This document shows, piece by piece, positions 26,905-34,582 of a DNA stretch of 64,000 nt (the stretch's first letter is position 1; each line of letters starts with the position of its first letter). The stretch is from JACVRW01 sp963728495. Its GTDB lineage: Bacteria; Actinomycetota; Thermoleophilia; Solirubrobacterales; Thermoleophilaceae. The position numbers and the translations under genes were made by a program. The DNA lies in assembly GCA_963728495.1 (NCBI GenBank), contig CAVSKI010000011.1:783584-847583 (forward strand), written 5' to 3'. The notes beneath the pieces are model-generated. The model did not search any database. It was not told the DNA's origin and was given only the letters and a program-made list of their open reading frames with translations.

Positions 26905-28481
26905 GGGGTGGGCGTCTTCCTTGCCTCGTGCTCGAGCACTCGCTCTGCCTCCCCGGCCACATCGTCGGCCAGAGCGCCGGAGAGGGCTCGCAGGTAGGCC
27001 TTGCCGGAAGCCTCGAGGATGTCGGTGGACACGCCGGCGCCCGACGACAGGCGGCCTCGCAGCTCGAGCAGCACGGTCACCTCGCCCAGCGCGTCCCGCC
27101 CGCCCGTGACCGCCGACACGTGGTACTCCTTGAGCCTCGCGTCGTGGCCGGTGGCGGCGTTGATGGCGCTGAAGAAGGCATCCACCGGGCCGTCGCCGGT
27201 GAACGAGCCCGACACGACCGAGCCGTCGGGCATCCGCACCGCCACCGTGGCCAGCGGGGCCCGCACGTTGGAGGCCTCGACCTCGAAAGACTCGATCTCG
27301 AAGGCGGTCGGCGCCTGCTTCATCTCGTCGGACACGATGGCCTCGAGATCGAGCGCGGTGACCTTCTTCTTCTTGTCCGCCAGCTCCTTGAAGCGCTTGA
27401 AGGCGGTGTTCAGCGCGGCGCCGTCCACCTGGAAGCCGAGCTCCTCGAGCGCGTTGCGCAGAGCGTGGCGGCCCGAGTGCTTTCCCAGAACGATCGAGTT
27501 GGTGTCCAGGCCGATCGTGGTGGCGTCCATGATCTCGTAGGTGGTGCGCTCCTTGAGCACGCCGTCCTGGTGGATCCCGGCCTCGTGGGCGAAGGCGTTG
27601 CGCCCGACGATCGCCTTGTTGGGCTGCACCGCATAGCCGGTCAGGCGGGACACCAGCCTGGAGCTGCGGGCGATCTCGCGCGTGTTCACGTCGGTCCACA
27701 GACCCACGCTGGATTCACGGGTGTGGAGCAGCATCACGAATTCCTCGAGCGAAGCGTTGCCCGCGCGCTCGCCGATGCCGTTGATCGCGCACTCGACCTG
27801 GCGGGCGCCCGCCTTCGCGCCCGCGAAGGAGTTAGCCACGGCCAGACCGAGGTCGTTGTGGCAGTGGACCGAGGCCGTGACCTTGGCCAGGTCGGGCACG
27901 AGCGCGTACAGGTTGCGCCACATCTCCTCGTACTCCTCGGGCATGGTGTAGCCGACCGTGTCCGGCACGTTGATCGTGGTGGCGCCCTCGTCGATCGCGA
28001 TCTGCACGACCTCGGCCATGAACTCGATGTCGGAGCGCGACCCGTCCTCGGGTGAGAACTCGACGTCGTCGGTGTACTGGCGGGCGTGCGCCACCGCGGC
28101 CCGCGCCTGACCCTTCACGTCCTCGCGCGTGGTCTGCAGCTTGCGCTCGATGTGGATGTCGCTGGTGGCGATGAAGGTGTGGATGCGCGGGCGTTCGGAT
28201 TCCTTGACCGCGTTCCACGCCGCGTCGATGTCCTGCTTGCCGGTACGCGCCAAGCCACAGATGACGGGACCGTGTACCTCGCGCGCGATGGCCTGCACGG
28301 CCTCGAAGTCGCCGGGCGAGGTGATCGGAAAGCCGGCTTCGATCACGTCCACACCGAGTCGCGCGAGCTGGTGGGCGATCTCCAGCTTCTCCTGCTTGTT
28401 GAGCGCGATGCCCGGTGACTGCTCGCCGTCCCGCAGCGTCGTGTCGAAGATCTTCACTCGGTCGTTCTCGGCGCGGTCCAT
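26901..28481 (-). CDS. leuA: 2-isopropylmalate synthase
   Basis: 526 residues. First committed step of leucine synthesis: 2-ketoisovalerate plus acetyl-CoA gives 2-isopropylmalate. The barrel begins VKIFDTTLRDGEQSPGIALN; metal ligands lie in ASVHCHNDLGLAVANSFAG, and ECAINGIGERAGNASLEEF is the second HMGL signature. The last 130 residues are the leucine-binding regulatory domain, so feedback inhibition is expected. The upstream leader encodes a leucine-rich peptide, adding attenuation. A GGAAGAGG-type ribosome binding site precedes the ATG. It is distinct from cimA at 18151-19734. Confidence 0.96.
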   Translation of the reverse strand: MDRAENDRVKIFDTTLRDGEQSPGIALNKQEKLEIAHQLARLGVDVIEAGFPITSPGDFEAVQAIAREVHGPVICGLARTGKQDIDAAWNAVKESERPRIHTFIATSDIHIERKLQTTREDVKGQARAAVAHARQYTDDVEFSPEDGSRSDIEFMAEVVQIAIDEGATTINVPDTVGYTMPEEYEEMWRNLYALVPDLAKVTASVHCHNDLGLAVANSFAGAKAGARQVECAINGIGERAGNASLEEFVMLLHTRESSVGLWTDVNTREIARSSRLVSRLTGYAVQPNKAIVGRNAFAHEAGIHQDGVLKERTTYEIMDATTIGLDTNSIVLGKHSGRHALRNALEELGFQVDGAALNTAFKRFKELADKKKKVTALDLEAIVSDEMKQAPTAFEIESFEVEASNVRAPLATVAVRMPDGSVVSGSFTGDGPVDAFFSAINAATGHDARLKEYHVSAVTGGRDALGEVTVLLELRGRLSSGAGVSTDILEASGKAYLRALSGALADDVAGEAERVLEHEARKTPTP

Positions 28482-28605
28482 GTCGTTTCCTCTTCCTTCT
28501 TTGTCCTACCTGGTCTCCTCGAGCTTGCGGCTAGGCGGCCGCCACGCGTTATTCCCCCCGAGGGGGGAGAAGGAGGAGAAGCTGCAGGCTGGACAAGCGC
28601 GACAC
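28482..28605 (-). promoter_or_regulatory. Leucine attenuator leader of leuA
   Basis: This 124-nt leader starts with the leucine-rich peptide gene. A strong CCCCCC-TC-GGGGGG hairpin overlaps the end of that reading frame (about 28553-28567). A second GC-rich pairing region (GGCGGCCGCC..GCCGC) and the leuA ribosome binding site follow. Ribosome stalling at the Leu codons would change which structure forms. The switching itself is inferred. Confidence 0.7.
28549..28605 (-). CDS. leuL: leuA leader peptide, 18 aa with seven leucines
   Basis: GTG 28605 to TAA 28549 encodes VSRLSSLQLLLLLPPRGE, in which seven of 18 codons are Leu and five are consecutive (CTT CTC CTC CTT CTC). The frame ends 67 nt before leuA. 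This is the classic layout of a leucine attenuator, known from enterobacteria and reported for actinobacterial leuA genes. TACCCT lies 9 nt before the GTG, suggesting a near-leaderless mRNA whose translation starts at once. No Shine-Dalgarno is visible. The frame is too short for routine gene callers. Confidence 0.8.
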   Translation of the reverse strand: MSRLSSLQLLLLLPPRGE

Positions 28606-28614
28606 GAGGGCCGA

Positions 28615-28620
28615 AGGGTA
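28615..28620 (-). promoter_or_regulatory. Candidate -10 box TACCCT for leuL-leuA
   Basis: TACCCT fits TANNNT and is 9 nt before the leader peptide GTG. The matching -35 (TCGGCT at 17 nt) is poor. It lies just downstream of the RTX gene stop. Confidence 0.35.
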
Positions 28621-28629
28621 CACGACCCT

Positions 28630-29400
28630 CTAATCCCAGCCGAGGGTGATTCGCTCACAGCCGAACACGCGGTCGCGCCTGGCGATGAACACGCGATCTC
28701 TGCCGCGACCGCAGCGCACGACGTCACGGTCGGGGTCCGAAACGCGAACGAAATCGTCACCGGCGCCGGCGGAGATGTCGTCGCGGCCGGACCCGCCCGC
28801 GATGGTGTCGTCGCCGCGTCCGGCCTCGATGCGGTCGGCCCCCGGGCCGCCGATCACGTAGTCCCGCCCCGGGCCCCCGGCCAGGTACTGATCGCCGCCG
28901 AAACCAAGCACGTCGTCGGCTCCGGCGTCACCCGTCACGATGGCCCCGGTTCCCTTGGCGCGCACCATGTCGTCGCCGGGCCCCCCGAATAGAGTCGCCC
29001 CCACGACAACGCCGAAGTCGCGGCCGGGCCCCAGCACGACGTTGCCGACCCGTGCGATCACTCTGTCGGACCCGTCGCCGGTGAGCGCGGTGGCGAGCAG
29101 CCCCTCCGGCGCCGGTGGTCCGCAGCGGGCGTCGTTGGGAGTGACGACCGTGCAGAAGGCTCCGGGCACGATCTCGGGGCCGCTGTCGACGATGCGCACG
29201 CCGTCTGGGTCGGGGACCATCCTCAGCTCGTTCGTCTCGCCCGGGGCCGCCTGGAAGGTCACCTCGAGCCGGGGTTCGGAGAAGTAGCGGCAGATGTCGC
29301 TGCCCGTGCAGAAGACGAGCCGGCCCGAGACCTCGCCGGCGCTCGCGGCGGGCGCGGCAACCATCATCACGGCGAGGGCGGTACCCAGAACTCGACGCAT
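28630..29400 (-). CDS. Secreted calcium-binding protein with RTX-like repeats
   Basis: 256 residues. A signal peptide (MRRVLGTALAVMMVAAPAAS, cleavage after ASA) precedes a beta-rich domain of about 100 residues with paired Cys. From about residue 125 come nonapeptide-type repeats: GGPGDDMV, GDAGADDVLG, GGPGRDYVIG, GGPGADRIEA, GRGDDTIAG and GSGRDDISAG. GGxGxDxUx repeats bind Ca2+ and form a beta roll in secreted proteins. It ends with a basic segment rich in Arg (CGRGRDRVFIARRDRVFG). No enzymatic domain is visible. The start codon lies 20 nt after a strong terminator-like hairpin. Confidence 0.8.
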   Translation of the reverse strand: MRRVLGTALAVMMVAAPAASAGEVSGRLVFCTGSDICRYFSEPRLEVTFQAAPGETNELRMVPDPDGVRIVDSGPEIVPGAFCTVVTPNDARCGPPAPEGLLATALTGDGSDRVIARVGNVVLGPGRDFGVVVGATLFGGPGDDMVRAKGTGAIVTGDAGADDVLGFGGDQYLAGGPGRDYVIGGPGADRIEAGRGDDTIAGGSGRDDISAGAGDDFVRVSDPDRDVVRCGRGRDRVFIARRDRVFGCERITLGWD

Positions 29401-29420
29401 GTGACCTATTGAACAGGAAA

Positions 29421-29468
29421 GGCTGCCCGCCGCCGACCACTGTGGCCCCCGGTCGGCGACGGGCAGCC
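29421..29468 (-). terminator. 18-bp terminator-like hairpin just upstream of the RTX gene
   Basis: On the minus strand the arms 29468-29451 (starting GGCTGCCCG) and 29438-29421 (ending CGGGCAGCC) pair over 18 bp with one mismatch and a 12-nt loop, followed by TTTCCTGTTC. It could end transcripts from the recombinase-fold operon, but it leaves no room for a promoter before ATG 29400. It may therefore be a conditional attenuator (see findings). Confidence 0.65.
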
Positions 29469-29616
29469 GGCACGTAGGAAACCGTGGTCTCCTTCCCCTA
29501 CCGGCAGTTGATGCCCCTCGAAGATGCCCACACAAAGCCGCTGTGACAAGCGAAACTGCGCCCGCGAGGCCGGACGTTGCCGACCTGTTGCGGAAAAACG
29601 TGCGTTCCCGGGCTGC
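29469..29616 (-). other. Structured untranslated region between the recombinase-fold gene and the RTX gene
   Basis: No coding frame is convincing here. On the minus strand GCCGGTAGGGGAA (ending near 29493) can pair with TTTCCTACGTGCCGGC (ending 29465), forming a hairpin that shares its last bases with the start of the terminator arm at 29468. Such overlap is typical of mutually exclusive riboswitch or attenuator structures. I could not match it to a known riboswitch class. Confidence 0.4.
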
Positions 29617-31450
29617 TCAGCGATCGTCGGCCGGCGACGATCCTCCGGAGACGCCGTTGACCTGCGGGTCGGGGGTCCCCCCGGCGCGTCCGTTGGCTGA
29701 CTTGCGGGCGCCGCGCTTGGGGCGCTTGTAGCCCACGGCCGCCTGCACGCTGGACGGCCGCCACTCGGCGCCGCCGCGCAGGGTCGGCACGCCTTCGGAG
29801 TTGAGCGTGTCGGCGATGGCCTGAAGCGTCATGCCCCGCGCCCGCATCTCGGCGATCCGTTCCTTGAGCGCGGGGCGATCGGCCACCGCCGGGCGGCCCG
29901 ATGACCGGCGGGCGTCGCGCGCCGCCTCCAGGCCCTTGCGGGTGCGGGTGTCGAGGCTCTTGCGTTCGAGTGTCCCCACGTTGGCCAATGCCTCCGCGGC
30001 CAGGCGACCGTCCGGGTTTCCGGTATCGAGCTGGATATCGAGCACCACCAGCCTGATCGCGCTCTCTCCGAGGCGATCAATCAGTGTTCCCAGATGGGCG
30101 GCCGACCTGGTCAACCGCTCGAGGCTGGTCACCACGAGGCAGCTGGCCTCGCCGGCCTCCAACCGCTCGATCGCGTAGGTGAGCCCGGGTCGCTCGAGGT
30201 CGGACCCCGAGTGGGACTCGAAGTCGCGCACCACCTCGACCGACTCGAAGCCGTTACGCACGCAGGCCTTCCGGATTTCCTCGGTCTGGGCATCGAGATC
30301 GGAGACGTGAGCGTCGGTGTCCGCGGCGCTCACATAACCCAGTGCGCGCGCCGGCGTGGACGACGCCCCCGACCGGCGGCCGATTCTGTCCGCGCGCGTG
30401 GGAAACGGTATGACGTCGTCGGGCAGCGCCCGGCTCTCCTTCGGCGGCGCGGGTGCCTCGGCCTCCAGCTTCGGCTTCTGCTCGAGCTTGGGCTTCTGGG
30501 CCTCGGCCGGCCGGGGCGTCTCGTCCTTTGGCGCCACGGGCCCTTGGGCGCGCACCGGCGCGGGCTTCTGCTCCGGTGCCGCAGCAGGCTTCTGCGCGAC
30601 CACTGGAGCGGGCTTCTGGGGCGCCACCGGAGCGGCCTTCTCCACCTTTGCCACGGCGGCCTTTTCCGCCTTTGCCATCGCGGGCTTCTCGGCCGTGGCC
30701 GGCGCGGGCCGCTGCTTTTTCGCCGGCACGGGCTTCGGGGGCGCGGGCTTCGGCGGTGCGGCCTTGGCGGGCGCGGGCTTCTCGGCCTTTACCGGCGCGG
30801 GAACTCTCCTTCACGGGCGCGCGCGGCTTCGGGTCCTTCACCGGCGCCGGCTTGGCTGCCACCACCGGCGCAGGGCTCTTGGACGGCTTGGGCGTCTCCC
30901 TTTCGAGCGGTGCGGCCGGCTTCGCGCGCACCGGCTGGTCTGCGTCCGTGGGCGCGGTGGTGAGCGTCGGAGCCGTGGAGGCCGGCTCGGTGGCGGGTTC
31001 GACCCGTCCACCTGTAAAGAGCGCCGCTTGCGGCTTTCCCGCCGGCTGCTCGGTCGGCGCCGGGAGCTCGCCTGCCGTCTGCCGCCGTCTCCGGGTCAAC
31101 CGCAGGGCCGCCTTCGCAGCAACGACCCCCGCGAGAAAGGCCAGCAGGCCCAGTACTGGAAGCAGCCAGAGCCCAATGCCGTTGCCGCTGTCGCCGCTGG
31201 GCTCGGCCGCCGTCCGCTCGCGCTCCGAGGCAGCCGGCGCCTGCGGGGCGGCCTGCCTTACCTCGGGCTCAGGCGGAGGCGACTTCTGAGCCTCGGGCTT
31301 CGGGGGCTGTTGCTTCTCGGAGTCGAGCGGGAATTCCTCCCACAGCTCCTCCGGCTGCGCAGCGAGCCCATCCTGCGCCGGCGCGGAGGGCGTGGCGAAG
31401 GACAGAAGAACAAGGACCAGAAGCGCTGCGATGACCGTGACTCGCGGCAT
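29617..31450 (-). CDS. Membrane-anchored protein with degenerate serine recombinase domain (needs one frameshift)
   Basis: Read with one frameshift near 30798-30812, this gives about 610 residues. Residues 1-26 resemble a signal peptide (MPRVTVIAALLVLVLLSFAT); 27-90 are Pro/Glu-rich; 92-113 form a membrane helix followed by RRRR. A long Lys/Pro/Ala linker carries EKPAPAK-type repeats, then a resolvase-fold domain and a recombinase helix-turn-helix (MTLQAIADTLNSEGVPTLRG). The linker composition continues across the shift, which argues for one protein. The catalytic Y-x-R-x-S motif is Y-V-S-A-A, so Arg and Ser are both lost; ERLTRS is kept. It is probably a membrane-tethered DNA-binding protein, not an active recombinase. 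The alternative is two separate genes, the second from GTG 30729. Confidence 0.6.
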
Positions 31451-32256
31451 CAAACGACCTCCATGGGGGTGCCGACCGGCATGAGCCGGCCGAGGCGGAC
31501 GATGTCGGCGTTTCGCATGCGAATGCAGCCATGCGAAACGCGCCCGGGGAGGAGCTCGGGCTGGTTGGTGCCGTGAATGCCGATGAACCCGCCTCCGGGC
31601 CAGTCGGTCAGCACGGCTGAACGTGCGCTCGTTCCGAAGGCGAGCGGACCGTAGAACTCGCTGCTGAAGCGGACGAGCTTGTTGCGTATGAGGAAACGAC
31701 CACGCGGCGTGGGCCACTGCGGCAGGCCGACACCGACGTCGGCGCGCATCACCGGTCGCCCGTCGCGCAGGAGCGTGGCCCGAAAGCGGCGCAGATCGAC
31801 CACGAGGCGCGTTTTGACCGCGCGGTAGCCGCCGATCGCCTTTCGCGGCACCCAGCCGGTCGTTCCGTTGGGCAGCACCGGCAGCCGGGCCTTCACCCAG
31901 ACCCGCCCGCGTTCGTCGGACGCCCGATCGAGAATGAGCAACGCCTGCGGCGTGTCCTCCGGCGTGGTGACGTCGAGGCCCGCGACAGTCCTGGCGTCCG
32001 CGTCGGGCGCGGCTCGAGCCGTGACCGGCCGACGGACGATCGACCACAGGGAAGCGTTCGGGTCATCGCGCAACAGCTCTGGGTTGGGCACCTTAAGCAG
32101 GGATTCTGCCGGTCCCGGCAGGTTCGTGCTTGCCCCCGGCCGCGGATTTCCTTCGCTCGGCCACAGAGCGAGGGCCGAGACGATGGCCAAAGCCGCCGCC
32201 GCCGCCAGGGCCGCTGTAGTCCTCCTGCGCCGTCCCACCGTGGAGGCATCTGTCAT
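31450..32256 (-). CDS. L,D-transpeptidase (YkuD family) with N-terminal membrane anchor
   Basis: 268 residues. After a basic start (MTDASTVGRRRRTTAAL) one helix (about residues 14-30) anchors the protein. An SH3-like region follows (about 60-140, with TTGWVPRKAIGGY), then the YkuD domain. The catalytic motif is seen as HGTNQPELLPGRVSHGCIRM, with Cys nucleophile and upstream His. The enzyme makes 3-3 crosslinks or attaches proteins in peptidoglycan outside the membrane. ATG 32256 overlaps the ferritin-like gene stop (ATGA), and its TGA overlaps the next ATG (TGATG). Confidence 0.9.
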   Translation of the reverse strand: MTDASTVGRRRRTTAALAAAAALAIVSALALWPSEGNPRPGASTNLPGPAESLLKVPNPELLRDDPNASLWSIVRRPVTARAAPDADARTVAGLDVTTPEDTPQALLILDRASDERGRVWVKARLPVLPNGTTGWVPRKAIGGYRAVKTRLVVDLRRFRATLLRDGRPVMRADVGVGLPQWPTPRGRFLIRNKLVRFSSEFYGPLAFGTSARSAVLTDWPGGGFIGIHGTNQPELLPGRVSHGCIRMRNADIVRLGRLMPVGTPMEVV

Positions 32257-32936
32257 CCGGTGAAGCGCGGATCCCGCTTGCTCTTCATCTTGGGCGGTGC
32301 AGTTATGAAGTTCGTCGACTGCACCACCCGGGTGATCTGGGCCCGGGTTTTCGGCTGGTCGAACGCCTTGGCGGCGGGGTTCAGCCCGAACAGGTAGCGC
32401 ATCCAAGCGGCGTGGCGCGCCTCGACCGAGTAGATCGAAACCGCCGCCGTGGTGGCGGAGCCGTTTTTCAGACGAGCCGCCTGGCCTGCGTACGCGGCCA
32501 CGGCGAGGTCCTCGAACGCAACTGCCGTCTTGAGGAACGCTCGCGGCTTCTCCGTGACGCCCTGGAAGTCGAAGGACGGGCGTCCGACTGCGTTGCTCCC
32601 GAGCACGTCGCGAAACGCCTTGACGTGGGCTCGCTCGACGCTTCCGAGCTTGCGCGCGGCCTTCGCCGGGTCGCCCTTGAGTGCCTTGAGCCGCTCTGCC
32701 TCCGTATAGAAGGCGGCCTGCAGGTACTCCAGGGTGAGCGCGTAGTTGAGGATGGACTGGTCCTGCTTGCCTAGCCCGCCCTGGCCGGCTGCCTCGTCGG
32801 CGCCGATGGCCACAGCCGCCGCAGAAGCACCGAATGCCCCCGCCACGAACGTGCCGCGCGTCATCAGTCCAGCGCGATCGGCCGTTTCAGCCAGTGCGCC
32901 GTCGACATCGAGTTTTTCGAATGAGAAGCCTTCCAT
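32253..32936 (-). CDS. Ferritin-like domain protein with Tat/Sec-type leader
   Basis: 227 residues. A leader with MTRGTFVAGAFGASAAAVAI sits after about 24 residues. It is followed by a four-helix ferritin-like bundle: LNYALTLEYLQAAFYTEAER, ERAHVKAFRDVLG, AVAFEDLAVAAYAGQAARL and YSVEARHAAWMRYLFG. Glu and ExxH positions on the four helices match diiron ligands of the Ferritin_2 family. Such proteins are exported and their role is unknown; iron or peroxide handling is a reasonable guess. It lies 2 nt after its paralogue and overlaps the L,D-transpeptidase start. Confidence 0.85.
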   Translation of the reverse strand: MEGFSFEKLDVDGALAETADRAGLMTRGTFVAGAFGASAAAVAIGADEAAGQGGLGKQDQSILNYALTLEYLQAAFYTEAERLKALKGDPAKAARKLGSVERAHVKAFRDVLGSNAVGRPSFDFQGVTEKPRAFLKTAVAFEDLAVAAYAGQAARLKNGSATTAAVSIYSVEARHAAWMRYLFGLNPAAKAFDQPKTRAQITRVVQSTNFITAPPKMKSKRDPRFTG

Positions 32937-32938
32937 GC

Positions 32939-33514
32939 CTACCCCTTTAGTCCCAGGCGCTTCAGGTCACTCATGACCTGGTCGGCATCGCGCGGTGTAT
33001 CGGTGGGCTCATTGGCCGGTGGACGTCCGACGATGCTGCGTATCCAAGCGGCGTGGCGGGCTTCCACCGAGATCAGCGTGGCGGCTGCCTCCAGAATCGC
33101 CTTGCTGAGGTTGCCGGCCTGGCCGGCGTACGCGCCTACGGCGAGGTCCTCCAGTTCGGCTGCTCGGTCGGCAAAAGCGTCCGGGTCACCCGTGGCGTCG
33201 CCGAAGTCGAACTCCGGCTTGGCGCGAGCGCTGGAGCCCAGCGCCGACTTTATGAACGCAACGTGGTCGTCCTCCTGGCCGGAGACCTGCTCCGCGAAGG
33301 CACGCAGCTCCCCGTCGAGTTTCCCGCGCTTAACCGCTTCAGCATAAAAATCCGCTTCGGCGTACTCCACGATCAGAGCCAGATTCAGCGCGCGCTTGTC
33401 AGCCGCGCTCTGCGCCTCGGCCTGCTCGGCCTCCCTCGGCCCCAAGATCAGTGACGCCCCCGCGGCCGACCCGGCCACCAGCGCCGCGCGCCGCAGGAAC
33501 CCCGCTCTTTCCAT
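32939..33514 (-). CDS. Ferritin-like domain protein, paralogue of the next gene
   Basis: About 191 residues. It starts MERAGFLRRAALVAGSAAGA, a twin-Arg-like export signal, followed by the helices LNLALIVEYAEADFYAEAVK, SGQEDDHVAFIKSALG, ELEDLAVGAYAGQAGNL and ISVEARHAAWIRSIVG. The pattern of Glu and ExxH residues parallels the downstream paralogue. I chose ATG 33514 because GGAG lies six bases before it; an ATG at 33538 would add eight residues. It is the first gene of the ferritin-ferritin-L,D-transpeptidase-recombinase-fold operon. Confidence 0.85.
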   Translation of the reverse strand: MERAGFLRRAALVAGSAAGASLILGPREAEQAEAQSAADKRALNLALIVEYAEADFYAEAVKRGKLDGELRAFAEQVSGQEDDHVAFIKSALGSSARAKPEFDFGDATGDPDAFADRAAELEDLAVGAYAGQAGNLSKAILEAAATLISVEARHAAWIRSIVGRPPANEPTDTPRDADQVMSDLKRLGLKG

Positions 33515-33678
33515 CCTTCTCTCCGTGACTTCGTGCATATGACCCCCTAGACCCCTAATTTGCACGGACTCTTGGCACTAACGCTGCACTAAAGCCCCAA
33601 CTTCCCCCGAAAGTCGTCTGAGGGCCAATCCTGGCCGATTTACGCACCCGAGGGGTTGCGTAGAGATGCGCTCGGCGA
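33515..33678 (-). other. Spacer upstream of the ferritin-like operon
   Basis: No gene is seen in this stretch. It holds ACGCA-ACCCCTCGGG-TGCGT and GGCCA-ATCC-TGGCC hairpins (33625-33665), possibly ending the recombinase-fold gene transcript. No promoter was convincing. Confidence 0.35.
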
Positions 33679-34512
33679 TCAGGTGCCGGTGGGGCGCAGG
33701 CCGCTGGGGCGCGGCAGGTCCTCGAGGCCGCGTACGCGACCCGGACGCTTGTACCCGGCGGCGGCCTGGACGCTAGACGGGCGCCACTGAGTGCCGCCGC
33801 GCAGCGTGGCCACCCCTTCATCGTTCAACGTGTCGGCGATCGCCTGGAGGGTCATGCCCTTGGCCCGCATCACCGCAATACGCTCGCGAAGCTCGGGCCG
33901 GTCGGCCACCGAGGGACGACCGGCGCCGGCGCCCTTGGCCCGGGCAGCCGCCAGTCCGCGACGCGTACATTCGGCCAGCTTGCGCCTCTCCATCTGCCCC
34001 GCCGCGGCCAGCGCGCGAACGGTCACCTTTCCGGTGGTGGTCCCGGTATCGAGGTCGAGATCGGCCGCCACGAGCCGCCTCTCGTCGCCGTCGAACCAGG
34101 ACACGAGCGCGCCCACCGCCGATGCCGAGCCGCCAAGGCACTCCAGGCCTCGGATGACCATGCAGGAAGCTTCGCCGGCGGCGATCTGCTCCAACACGTG
34201 GCGCAGGCCTGGACGCTCGGGGTCTCCCCCCGGAGCCGCGTCGAGGTCGCGTACAACGCGCACGAGCTCGAGGTCGCGACTGGCACAAGCGCGCCGGATA
34301 GCGAGGGTCTGCGCCTCCACTTCGGACTGAGTGCTGCCGTTCGCGTCGGCGGAGACCGACACGTAGCCGAATGCCCGTGGCCGGCAGGTTCCCGAGAATT
34401 CGCCGTTTTTGGGATCGGCGCTGCGGCCGCTGATCAGCGGTTGCTGGTCGAGGGCCATGAATTCCATGTCGCGGCGACCCCCAGCCGACGACCCGAAGCT
34501 GCTGTGCCCCAT
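33679..34512 (-). CDS. Serine recombinase-fold protein with degenerate active site
   Basis: Up to 277 residues. The resolvase-like domain (about 45-190) begins FGYVSVSADANGS and the C-terminal helix-turn-helix contains MTLQAIADTLNDEGVATLRG. It ends with the WRPSSVQAAAGYKRP block shared almost exactly with the gene at 29617-31450. Active recombinases need Y-x-R-x-S and the D/E-R-L-x-R motif. Here the Arg of the first is Ser, and the second reads LECLGGS, losing both Arg residues. DNA cleavage is therefore unlikely; a DNA-binding role is inferred. The start is uncertain (34512, or in-frame Met codons 15-18 residues on). It is divergent from the CBS gene. Confidence 0.75.
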   Translation of the reverse strand: MGHSSFGSSAGGRRDMEFMALDQQPLISGRSADPKNGEFSGTCRPRAFGYVSVSADANGSTQSEVEAQTLAIRRACASRDLELVRVVRDLDAAPGGDPERPGLRHVLEQIAAGEASCMVIRGLECLGGSASAVGALVSWFDGDERRLVAADLDLDTGTTTGKVTVRALAAAGQMERRKLAECTRRGLAAARAKGAGAGRPSVADRPELRERIAVMRAKGMTLQAIADTLNDEGVATLRGGTQWRPSSVQAAAGYKRPGRVRGLEDLPRPSGLRPTGT

Positions 34513-34567
34513 TACTCCAAGCTCTAACGCAATGGGTGCCGATTCGGATCACCCTCGTTTCAGGCTC

Positions 34568-34573
34568 TATGGT
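34568..34573 (+). promoter_or_regulatory. Candidate -10 box TATGGT for the CBS gene
   Basis: TATGGT lies 9 nt before ATG 34583, in the 70-nt region divergent from the recombinase-fold gene. Confidence 0.4.
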
Positions 34574-34582
34574 GGAACCGGG

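Noticed and set aside
29469..29616. Cyclic-di-GMP, cyclic-di-AMP or cobalamin riboswitch
   Set aside because: The leader is structured, but I could not match the conserved cores of these classes; reported only as an unidentified structure.
33679..34512. Active site-specific recombinase or integrase marking a mobile element
   Set aside because: Catalytic residues are replaced, no att repeats or cargo genes are seen, and the neighbours are housekeeping genes.
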